Below, in pieces: positions 1 to 5,950 of a stretch of DNA of 11,475 bases (position 1 is the first letter of the stretch; the number at the start of each line of letters is the position of its first letter). Source of the DNA: Rhizobium sp. Q54. GTDB lineage: Bacteria > Pseudomonadota > Alphaproteobacteria > SMXS01. The notes beneath the pieces were generated by a model, which saw only the letters and a program-made list of their open reading frames with translations, ran no database searches and was not told the origin of the DNA. Where the stretch lies: positions 1 through 11,475 of the forward strand of contig CAMBYA010000042.1 of assembly GCA_945872035.1 (NCBI GenBank), read 5' to 3'. A program made the position numbers and the translations under genes.

Positions 1-650
1 GGCAGCTCGGGCACCGCCTTCAGGATCTTGGCGCACAGGTCGCCGAGGCCGGGCGCGCCGGGCAGGTCGGCGCCATAGGAGGTGATGTCGACGCCGGTGA
101 CCACCACTTCCTGGTAGCCGCTGTCGACCAGCAGCTTCACCTGCTCGACCACCGCGCCCATGGGCACGCTGCGCGAATTGCCGCGGCCGAAGGGGATGAT
201 GCAGAAGGTGCAGCGGTGATCGCAGCCGTTCTGGACCTGCACGAAGGCGCGGGTGCGTCCGTCGATGCCGTTGACCAGATGGCCGGCGGTCTCGCGCACC
301 GACATGATGTCGTTGACCTGGACGCGCTCGGTCTGGCCGATGCCGAAGTCGAAACCCTGCGGCCGAAGCTTTTCCTCGTTGCCCAGCACCCGGTCCACTT
401 CGGGCATGAGGGCAAAGGCGGCGGGATCGGTCTGGGCGGCGCAGCCGGTGACGATGATCTTCGCCTCGGGCCGGTCGCGGCGGGCGCGGCGGATCGCCTG
501 GCGGGCCTGGCGCACGGCTTCGCCCGTAACGGCGCAGGTGTTGACGATGACCGCGTCATCGAGGCCGGCGGCCACGGCGTTGCGGCGGATGACTTCCGAT
601 TCCAGCGTGTTCAGCCGGCAGCCGAAAGTGATGATCTCGGGCGCGCTCAC
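1..650 (-). CDS. mtaB: MtaB, tRNA t6A37 methylthiotransferase (5' part only)
   Basis: This radical-SAM enzyme adds a methylthio group to N6-threonylcarbamoyladenosine at position 37 of ANN-decoding tRNAs, giving ms2t6A. The visible 216 codons cover the N-terminal MTTase domain, with FGCRLN and cysteines C11, C39 and C70 that should hold one Fe-S cluster. They also cover the start of the radical-SAM domain, with CDHRCTFCIIPFGRG and cysteines C143, C147 and C150. The FGCRLN start and CDHRCTFC/PFGRG form fit MtaB better than MiaB or RimO. The remaining radical-SAM part and the TRAM domain lie beyond the left edge. The GTG start at 650-648 overlaps the dapF stop codon as GTGA, with AGGTGA at 660-655 as a possible ribosome site. 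Translational coupling to dapF is therefore likely. In many alphaproteobacteria ftsY follows; that cannot be seen here. Confidence 0.93.
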   Translation of the reverse strand, partial: MSAPEIITFGCRLNTLESEVIRRNAVAAGLDDAVIVNTCAVTGEAVRQARQAIRRARRDRPEAKIIVTGCAAQTDPAAFALMPEVDRVLGNEEKLRPQGFDFGIGQTERVQVNDIMSVRETAGHLVNGIDGRTRAFVQVQNGCDHRCTFCIIPFGRGNSRSVPMGAVVEQVKLLVDSGYQEVVVTGVDITSYGADLPGAPGLGDLCAKILKAVPEL

Positions 651-1480
651 AGCATCACCTGGCCGCTGAAGCTGGTGGCCACCGGCCCGCGCATCAGGAT
701 GCGGTTGTCGTCGCCCCACGAGATTTCCAGCGGCCCGCCGTCGAGGCGGACCATGATTTCGCGGTCGGTCAGGCCGCGCCGCATGGCGGCGACGGCGGCG
801 GCGCAGGCGGCGGTGCCACAGGCCTGGGTGATGCCCACGCCGCGCTCCCACACCCGCAGCCGGATCTCGTCGGTAGAAATCACCTGCGCGATGCTGACAT
901 TGACCCGCTCGGGGAACATGGGGTCGGTCTCGATGCGCGGCCCCCAGGTTTCCAGGTCGATCTTGCGGGCATCGTCGACGAAGAACACGACGTGCGGATT
1001 GCCGACATTGACGCAGGCCGGGTCCTCCAGCGGACCCTTGGCGAACACCATGCTGAGCGTGTCGGCTTCGCGCGCCAGCGGGATCTCGCGCCAGCCGAAG
1101 CGGGGCTCTCCCATGTCGACGGTGACCAGCTCCTCCTGCACCGCCTCCAGCTCGCAGCGCAGCAGGTCGGCCCTGGTCTCGATGGTCGCCCGGTCGCTGC
1201 CGCTCTCGCCCATCAGCAGGCTGGCGACGCAGCGGGTGGCGTTGCCGCAGGCCGACACTTCCGAGCCGTCGGCGTTCTGGATGCGCATGAAGGCGTCGGC
1301 CCTGTCCGACGGCAGGATGGTGATGATCTGGTCGCAGCCGACGCCCAGATGGCGGTCGGCAACGAAGCGCGCCTGTTCCGGCGTCAGGGCAAGCGGCTCC
1401 GTGCGCGCGTCGAAGACAACGAAATCGTTGCCCAGCCCGTGCATCTTCACGAAGTTGCGTACCGTGCCCTGTGCGTTCAT
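647..1480 (-). CDS. dapF: Diaminopimelate epimerase DapF
   Basis: This cofactor-independent epimerase converts LL- to meso-diaminopimelate, the precursor of lysine and of the peptidoglycan cross-link. From the ATG at 1480 the protein has 277 residues, the usual family length. The N-terminal half carries VKMHGLGNDFVVFD and the first catalytic cysteine, C78, in ADGSEVSACGN. The second catalytic cysteine, C221, lies in GVGITQACGTAAC. NPHVVFF (161-167) and ERGVGITQACG are substrate-contact segments known from the family. A TTG 12 codons upstream is in frame, but it lies within the -35 element of the predicted promoter, so the ATG is preferred. There is no Shine-Dalgarno before it; a TATAAC box sits 6 nt upstream, suggesting a leaderless message. 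The stop overlaps the mtaB start. Confidence 0.96.
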   Translation of the reverse strand: MNAQGTVRNFVKMHGLGNDFVVFDARTEPLALTPEQARFVADRHLGVGCDQIITILPSDRADAFMRIQNADGSEVSACGNATRCVASLLMGESGSDRATIETRADLLRCELEAVQEELVTVDMGEPRFGWREIPLAREADTLSMVFAKGPLEDPACVNVGNPHVVFFVDDARKIDLETWGPRIETDPMFPERVNVSIAQVISTDEIRLRVWERGVGITQACGTAACAAAVAAMRRGLTDREIMVRLDGGPLEISWGDDNRILMRGPVATSFSGQVML

Positions 1481-1486
1481 GGGGCG

Positions 1487-1516
1487 GTTATATGTGCCGC
1501 GTCCTTTTCGACTCAA
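1487..1516 (-). promoter_or_regulatory. Predicted leaderless promoter of dapF
   Basis: Read on the minus strand, TTGAGT (1516-1511), an 18-nt spacer and TATAAC (1492-1487) resemble a sigma-70 promoter. The -10 ends 6 nt before the ATG at 1480, so transcription should start at or next to the start codon. The absence of a ribosome site agrees with this. The same geometry recurs before three other genes in the block. Confidence 0.6.
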
Positions 1517-1528
1517 GCGAAATGCGGG

Positions 1529-2296
1529 TTACAGTCGTTTGAACACCATCACGTCGACCAGCAGCAGCGTGGCGTTCCAGATCGCGTGCAGGGCGATCGA
1601 CGTGGTCAACGATCCTGTGCGCACCCGGGCCAGCGCGAAGATCACGCCGGCGCCGAACAGCACGGCGAGGCCGTAGAGCTCGTTGAACCATTCGACGGTG
1701 AAATGCTGGTGGACGACGGTCCACATGGCGGTGGTCAGCACGATGGCGCCCGCCACGCCGAGCCTTGAACGGGCGAGCCCCGCGAAGATGAAGCCGCGGA
1801 ACAGCATCTCCTCGAACACCGGGGCGATGGTCACGGCGGTGACGAAGAACAGGAAGGTGCCGCCCGCGTGCAGTCCCGCGCCGGTTCCTTCATGGGCCAT
1901 CGCCCGCTCGGGCAGCACCACGAACAGCGCGAAATAGGCGGCGAGGGCGAGGGTCCAGGGCAGCAGCGCCAGGTGCCGCACCGGCCGCAGGTCCACATAG
2001 ACGGCGAGGCTCTCGCCGCAGCGGCCGGCCATGCGGGCCATCAGCACGATGCCGGTGACGGCGCCCAGCCAGTAGAGTGCCATCAGGATGTCGGTGCCGT
2101 CCGCGACGCCCAGCCCGCCCTCGGCGCGGAACAGGTCGGCGACGCTGAAGTCGGTGAACAGGCTGAACAGTACCGCGCCGGCGAGCTGGGCCACCACCAC
2201 CCCGCACAGGACCAGCGCCGACAGGCCGACGGTCGGCCATCCGCCAAAGCGGGGACCGGCGGAAACCGCTTGCGGCTCGGGCGGATGCGCGGACAT
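1529..2296 (-). CDS. CPBP-family intramembrane metalloprotease (copy 1)
   Basis: This 255-residue, strongly hydrophobic protein has several probable membrane helices, for example near 22-47, 106-128, 180-198 and 204-224. It carries the signatures of the CPBP (Abi/CAAX protease and bacteriocin-processing) family: PVFEEMLFRGF with E162, E163 and R167, then H196 in WTVVH, and HAIWN with H237 and N241. In the family these residues form the glutamate/histidine active site inside the membrane. All are present, so the enzyme is probably active; its substrate is unknown. A second family member lies 48 bp upstream on the same strand and shares the catalytic pattern but little else by eye. The ATG at 2296 has no Shine-Dalgarno and a promoter-like pair directly upstream. 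Confidence 0.88.
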   Translation of the reverse strand: MSAHPPEPQAVSAGPRFGGWPTVGLSALVLCGVVVAQLAGAVLFSLFTDFSVADLFRAEGGLGVADGTDILMALYWLGAVTGIVLMARMAGRCGESLAVYVDLRPVRHLALLPWTLALAAYFALFVVLPERAMAHEGTGAGLHAGGTFLFFVTAVTIAPVFEEMLFRGFIFAGLARSRLGVAGAIVLTTAMWTVVHQHFTVEWFNELYGLAVLFGAGVIFALARVRTGSLTTSIALHAIWNATLLLVDVMVFKRL

Positions 2297-2304
2297 GCGG
2301 GAAA

Positions 2305-2333
2305 AGCCTACCGGCGCCGCCGGAACGTGGCAA
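2305..2333 (-). promoter_or_regulatory. Predicted leaderless promoter of CPBP copy 1
   Basis: On the minus strand TTGCCA (2333-2328), a 17-nt spacer and TAGGCT (2310-2305) lie within the short gap after CPBP copy 2. The -10 ends 8 nt before the ATG at 2296. TTGCCA matches five of six -35 consensus bases, and TAGGCT resembles the TAGGTT box before ffh. Its position implies that the two protease genes can be transcribed independently. Confidence 0.55.
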
Positions 2334-2344
2334 GGGAGCGGCCG

Positions 2345-3040
2345 TCAGGCGTATTCCTGCAGGATCCAGGCGGCGTTCCAGCCCATGTGCAGCAGGATCG
2401 ACAGATAGAGCGAGCCCGTCGCCAGCCGCGCCAGTCCGAAGATGAGGCCGGTGGCGAACACCAGCATCATGGACAGCGCGTCATATTCGCTGTGCAGCAG
2501 GGTCCAGGCCAGTGTCGACAGCGCCAGGGCGCCGGACTGGCCGAGCCGGGTCGGCATCAGTCCCTCCATGACGAACCCGCGGAACATCAATTCCTCGAAA
2601 ACCGGGCCGACGAGGATGATCGACAGCAGCATCAGCGGCCCCAGCACGGCGTCATCGAGCCAGTTGGGCGGCGCGGGAAAGTCCAGGGCTTCCCGGACGA
2701 CGACCTCGACGGTCCAGTCGACGGCATAGAATGCCGCGGCGATGCCGATCCAGAACCAGGCCGCGCCCGACGCGAACGGCCGCAGCGCCAGGTAAGACGC
2801 CGTCCGGCCGGGCGCCCTTATATCGGCCAGCTTGGCGACGGCGGCGATGCCGATGAGGTTGGCCAGGATGCCGTAGGCGAACGTGGCGTTGTCGGGCGTC
2901 ACGCCATCCGGCTTGACGTTGACCATCAGCAATAGGCTCCACGCCAGGATGGTCGATCCCATGATGACCGCCCCGGCCAACGCGATGGTCGACCAGGGGC
3001 CATAGGGGGTGAACGGATTGCTGTGGCGAGCCGGCTCCAT
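2345..3040 (-). CDS. CPBP-family intramembrane metalloprotease (copy 2)
   Basis: This is a second polytopic CPBP-family protein of 231 residues. Visible signatures are PVFEELMFRGF (E149, E150, R154), H183 in WTLLH, and HMGWN (H218, N222), so the intramembrane active site is intact. Hydrophobic stretches lie near 17-41, 55-71, 93-112, 131-148, 169-183 and 190-207. The ATG at 3040 is chosen over an in-frame TTG at 3076, because that TTG falls inside the predicted -35 element and the ATG sits 6 nt after a TATGCT box. It lies just upstream of copy 1. Similar active-site segments suggest an old duplication or two related acquisitions; the low similarity elsewhere argues against a recent tandem copy. 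The substrate is unknown. Confidence 0.88.
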   Translation of the reverse strand: MEPARHSNPFTPYGPWSTIALAGAVIMGSTILAWSLLLMVNVKPDGVTPDNATFAYGILANLIGIAAVAKLADIRAPGRTASYLALRPFASGAAWFWIGIAAAFYAVDWTVEVVVREALDFPAPPNWLDDAVLGPLMLLSIILVGPVFEELMFRGFVMEGLMPTRLGQSGALALSTLAWTLLHSEYDALSMMLVFATGLIFGLARLATGSLYLSILLHMGWNAAWILQEYA

Positions 3041-3046
3041 CGCGCG

Positions 3047-3076
3047 AGCATAGGGAAAGGCTGCCGCCTGCCGCAA
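3047..3076 (-). promoter_or_regulatory. Predicted leaderless promoter of CPBP copy 2
   Basis: On the minus strand TTGCGG (3076-3071), an 18-nt spacer and TATGCT (3052-3047) precede the ATG at 3040 by 6 nt. The stretch TATGCTCGC recurs at the same distance from the ATG of the next gene upstream (DUF6817), and the -35 boxes share GTTGC. Confidence 0.5.
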
Positions 3077-3086
3077 CGGCAGACCG

Positions 3087-3683
3087 CTACGCTCCGATCC
3101 CGCCCTCGCCGCTAGTATCGAAGAGCGATGCGGCGAAACGGTTGCCGGGCTCGCTGAGCCAGGGCCGCATGCGGCTGAACAGGCTGGTGAACACGGCCCG
3201 GTGCTGCTCGCGGAAGCCGGGCTCGCCGGCGGCGATCTGCAGCTCGTTGGCGGCGGTGAGTTCGCAGAACTCCTTCAGTTCGTCCAGCGGCATAAGGATG
3301 GTCTCGCCGGTGAACCGGTCCTCGAACGGCAGCGGCACGGCGGCGCCGATCCTTGGCCACACCGTCGCCCGGTCGCAGGAGCAATAGCGGTAGACGATGG
3401 CTTCCGCCTCGGCGCCGATGATGCCGGCGACCAGCGCCCGCTTGTCCAGGGGCAGCATCGCGTCGGTGAAATGGACGGTGCCGTAGGCGGCATGGAACAG
3501 GCCGGCGTCGCACAGCACCGGCCGCGCGCCCCAGTCCACCAGCATGTCGTGGACACCCACGAAATGCTCCTCCAGCGAGCCGTTGATATGCGCGAAATCG
3601 CCGGCGCCCAGCGCGGCGAGAGCCCGGAACTTCTCGTCGCGGCCGCGTGCCGTCGCGGGATGTGACCCAGAGTGCGTCGTCAT
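3087..3683 (-). CDS. DUF6817-type protein of unknown function
   Basis: This is a soluble protein of 198 residues from the ATG at 3683. Residues 32-72 contain H-x-x-G-S-L-x-x-H, then LVDWGA and CDAGLFHAAYGT, followed by an acidic tail with ANELQIAAGEP. I recognise this as the DUF6817 pattern. The ordered histidines H32, H40 and H64 with D59 look like a metal site of HD-hydrolase type, but that is inference; the family has no assigned reaction. A further conserved-looking stretch is YRYCSCDR (98-105). An earlier in-frame start at 3719 would overlap the predicted promoter, so the ATG is preferred. There is no membrane segment or signal peptide. FkbM lies 52 bp upstream and CPBP copy 2 lies 46 bp downstream, each apparently with its own promoter. 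Confidence 0.75.
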   Translation of the reverse strand: MTTHSGSHPATARGRDEKFRALAALGAGDFAHINGSLEEHFVGVHDMLVDWGARPVLCDAGLFHAAYGTVHFTDAMLPLDKRALVAGIIGAEAEAIVYRYCSCDRATVWPRIGAAVPLPFEDRFTGETILMPLDELKEFCELTAANELQIAAGEPGFREQHRAVFTSLFSRMRPWLSEPGNRFAASLFDTSGEGGIGA

Positions 3684-3689
3684 GAGGCG

Positions 3690-3719
3690 AGCATATGGCC
3701 CGCGCGGTCCGGGTGGCAA
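3690..3719 (-). promoter_or_regulatory. Predicted leaderless promoter of the DUF6817 gene
   Basis: On the minus strand TTGCCA (3719-3714), an 18-nt spacer and TATGCT (3695-3690) end 6 nt before the ATG at 3683. The gene has no Shine-Dalgarno. This is the best -35 match among the four similar elements and has the same spacing as the dapF and CPBP copy 2 promoters. Confidence 0.6.
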
Positions 3720-3735
3720 CGCCTGCGTGAGCCGC

Positions 3736-4713
3736 TCAGTAGCTTCTGCCGGCGACCGTCACGCGCCGGCCCGTGGCCAGCCTCGGCCCGGCGGCCGGAT
3801 CGCGGATGTAGAGGGCGTTCAACCCGTGCGGCAGCAGGCCCGACACCTCCCTGAGCGCGCGGGTCGCGGGATCATAGAGGCACGGCCTGAAGCCGAATCC
3901 GAGGATGAGGTCATGCACCTCGCTGTCGGGAATGCCGTACCGCAGCCCGGAACCATTCATCTCGACGATCAGCGCCTTCAGGGACGGGTTGGCCAGGGTG
4001 GCGGACGCGCCGCGAAGGGCCGCGAGCTCATACCCTTCGATGTCCATCTTCATCATTGTGCAATCACGTCCCGCCAGCAGGCTGTCGATGGTGACGACGG
4101 GAAGCTCGATCCCGCCGCCGTCGCCGTGGACTGGCAGAATGTGGTTCATTCCGCCCTTGTCCGCGGTGAAACGCAACATGCCGGACCGGTCGCCGACGCC
4201 CAGGTTCTGGGCCTCCACGCGGTCCTCGATATTGTTGAGGCGGATGTTGGCGGCGAGGTCGGCAAAGGTGACGGGGACCGGCTCGATCGCAAGGGACCGC
4301 GCGCGGGCGGCGGCGCTCGCCAGGATCGTATACATGCCGATGTTGGCGCCCACATCCACGAACAGGTCGTCCGCGGCGAGATAGTGCAGGAGAAAGAGCA
4401 TGGTCTCGAAATCGAACAGGCCGTTGCAGTAGATCAGCGTCGCGTAGTTCTCCCGGTTCGAATAGAGGATGCGCGCCCCGCCGGGCAGTTCGGTCACGAA
4501 CCGGGCGTCGATCAGGCGCCGCGCCACGTTCCATGCCATATATCGAAGCGCCCCGCGCAGCGGCTTCGCGGCATTCGCCGGGTGCCGGGTGATCTCGACC
4601 AGGGTATTCAGATGCTGCATAACGGACGCCGGCGCTGTGACGGTCGTCGAGACTATCATGGCGGCGGTGCCGGAACACACGAACCGTCGGCGAATTATCT
4701 CGTATAAGTTCAT
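3736..4713 (-). CDS. FkbM-family SAM-dependent methyltransferase
   Basis: This is a class I methyltransferase of the FkbM family, which methylates hydroxyl groups on polyketides, glycans or lipids. The substrate here cannot be told. From the ATG at 4713 it has 325 residues. The SAM-binding motif I is VDVGANIGMYT (119-129), followed by an acidic strand end in AIEP (142-145). KMDIEGYE (222-229) is the family hallmark after the core sheet, and VEMN follows at 250-253. Later in-frame ATGs at 4659 and 4620 are also possible, because the family core begins only around ITRHP (41-45). None of the starts has a Shine-Dalgarno. The start at 4713 is favoured weakly by a TAAAAT box 8 nt upstream. The gene is divergent from the oxidoreductase at 4794. 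Confidence 0.85.
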   Translation of the reverse strand: MNLYEIIRRRFVCSGTAAMIVSTTVTAPASVMQHLNTLVEITRHPANAAKPLRGALRYMAWNVARRLIDARFVTELPGGARILYSNRENYATLIYCNGLFDFETMLFLLHYLAADDLFVDVGANIGMYTILASAAARARSLAIEPVPVTFADLAANIRLNNIEDRVEAQNLGVGDRSGMLRFTADKGGMNHILPVHGDGGGIELPVVTIDSLLAGRDCTMMKMDIEGYELAALRGASATLANPSLKALIVEMNGSGLRYGIPDSEVHDLILGFGFRPCLYDPATRALREVSGLLPHGLNALYIRDPAAGPRLATGRRVTVAGRSY

Positions 4714-4721
4714 CGACGATG

Positions 4722-4750
4722 ATTTTATTGAACCTGCTTCGGCGTGGCCT
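4722..4750 (-). promoter_or_regulatory. Possible leaderless promoter of the FkbM gene
   Basis: On the minus strand TAAAAT (4727-4722) matches five of six -10 bases and ends 8 nt before the ATG at 4713. The matching -35, AGGCCA (4750-4745, 17-nt spacer), is poor. The local AT richness within the divergent gap supports a promoter somewhere here, but the exact element is uncertain. Confidence 0.3.
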
Positions 4751-4793
4751 TCCGCAGGGGAATGGGCGCATCGTTTCACAGGGGGAGACCGAC

Positions 4794-5810
4794 ATGGCTG
4801 CTTCGACCAACCGACCCACCAACCGCAAGATCGTCCTCGCCAGCCACGTTACCGGGCTGGTGGGTCCCGAGCATTTCCGGATCGAGGAGCAACCGGCGGG
4901 CGAGCCCGGCGAGGGCCAGGTGCTGATCGAGACAGACTACCTGTCGATCGATGCGTTCATCCGCACCAGCCTCAACGACACCGAGGGGTTTCACCAGAAG
5001 GTCGCGGTCGGCACCCCGGTGATCGCGCTCGGCGTGGGCCGCGTCATCGAGACCAACGCGCCCGGGCTGGCGGTGGGCGATGTGGTCACCGGCCCGCTGG
5101 GCGCCCAGACCCATCCGCTGCTGCCGGCCGCCATGCTGCAGAAGGTCGATCCGGCCGTGCCGCCGTCGGCCTGGCTCGGCGTGCTGGGCCTGACCACGGG
5201 CGTGACCGCCTATTTCGGCATCCGGGAAGTGGCCCAGGTCAAGCCGGGCGAGACCGTCCTCGTCTCGGGCGCGGCCGGCGCGGTGGGAAGCATGGCGTGC
5301 CAGCTGGCGAAGATCGCCGGCGCACGGGTCATCGGCATCGCCGGCGGTGCCGCCAAGGTTGCCTACCTGACCGAAACCCTGGGGATTGACGCGGGCATCG
5401 ACTACAAGGGCGAGGATGTCGCGGCGCGGCTGAAGGAGCTGGCGCCCGACGGGATCGATGTGTTCTTCGACAATGTGGGTGGCGACATCCTGACCATCGC
5501 CATCGACAACATCCGCGAACGCGGCCGGGTCGTCATCTGCGGCGCGATCTCGCAGTATAACGACCAGAAGAACGTACAGGGTCCGAGCAGCTACCTGAAG
5601 CTGGCCGAGCGGTACGCGCGCATGGAAGGCTTCACGGTGCTGCACTTCACCGCGCAGTTTCCCGAAGCCTACGCCAATCTGGGCCAGTGGCTTGCCGAGG
5701 GGAAACTGAAGATAGCCGAACAGATCGAGCACGGCATCGACTCGTTCCCCGCCGCGCTCCGCAGTCTGTTCACCGGCGGCAATGTGGGCAAGATGCTGGT
5801 GAAGCCCTGA
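4794..5810 (+). CDS. MDR-superfamily NADP-dependent oxidoreductase (PTGR/YncB-like)
   Basis: This 338-residue, zinc-free medium-chain reductase resembles prostaglandin reductase and curcumin-reductase-type enzymes, which reduce activated double bonds with NADPH. The N-terminal catalytic domain spans about 10-130, with ETDYLSIDAFIRTSLND matching the family's substrate-side region. The Rossmann domain follows with VSGAAGAVGSMACQLAK (157-173), then FFDNVGGDIL (224-233), GRVVICGAISQYN (244-256) and a C-terminal GKMLVK. No zinc-binding cysteine set is seen. The ATG at 4794 is fixed by a strong GGGGGAG at 4781-4787, 6 nt upstream; a TTG 25 codons earlier is rejected. It is divergent from FkbM and 140 bp before the Rieske gene. 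A joint role in oxidising small organic compounds is possible but unproven. Confidence 0.88.
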   Translation: MAASTNRPTNRKIVLASHVTGLVGPEHFRIEEQPAGEPGEGQVLIETDYLSIDAFIRTSLNDTEGFHQKVAVGTPVIALGVGRVIETNAPGLAVGDVVTGPLGAQTHPLLPAAMLQKVDPAVPPSAWLGVLGLTTGVTAYFGIREVAQVKPGETVLVSGAAGAVGSMACQLAKIAGARVIGIAGGAAKVAYLTETLGIDAGIDYKGEDVAARLKELAPDGIDVFFDNVGGDILTIAIDNIRERGRVVICGAISQYNDQKNVQGPSSYLKLAERYARMEGFTVLHFTAQFPEAYANLGQWLAEGKLKIAEQIEHGIDSFPAALRSLFTGGNVGKMLVKP

Positions 5811-5891
5811 ACCGGCGGCTTGTCAAGGGGCTGCCCGGGAGAGACCGCGGTTCTCGCCTGGCGACCCGATGCTGGACCCGTAAGCGCCCCC

Positions 5892-5943
5892 TTACCTCCT
5901 GCAGACAGTTAAGGTAGTTTCCTACCGGACAGTCAGCAGGAGG
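5892..5943 (+). promoter_or_regulatory. Nested inverted repeats covering the Rieske gene control region
   Basis: CCTCCTGC (5895-5902) is exactly complementary to GCAGGAGG (5936-5943), which contains the Shine-Dalgarno of the gene at 5951. Between them lies GGTAG-TTTC-CTACC (5913-5926), a second perfect inverted repeat, and GACAGT occurs twice (5904-5909, 5928-5933). A possible promoter, TTACCT (5892-5897)-N17-TAGTTT (5915-5920), would put the inner palindrome on the -10, where a TetR-type repressor often binds. If transcription starts further upstream, the outer repeat could instead hide the ribosome site in RNA. The two readings exclude each other in part. Confidence 0.5.
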
Positions 5944-5950
5944 CCTGGGC

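Noticed and set aside
216..1676. A 486-codon open frame on the plus strand across mtaB and dapF
   Set aside because: It spans two certain minus-strand genes and their promoter, with a Ser/Arg/Thr-rich shadow composition and no domain.
4728..4756. TTGAAC at 4728-4733 as the -35 of the oxidoreductase gene
   Set aside because: No acceptable -10 lies 16-19 nt downstream, although the gene clearly has a Shine-Dalgarno and must have a promoter somewhere nearby.
5841..5855. GAGACCGCGGTTCTC near-palindrome after the oxidoreductase gene as a terminator
   Set aside because: The stem has a mismatch, hardly any loop and no T-run. It may be chance in GC-rich DNA.
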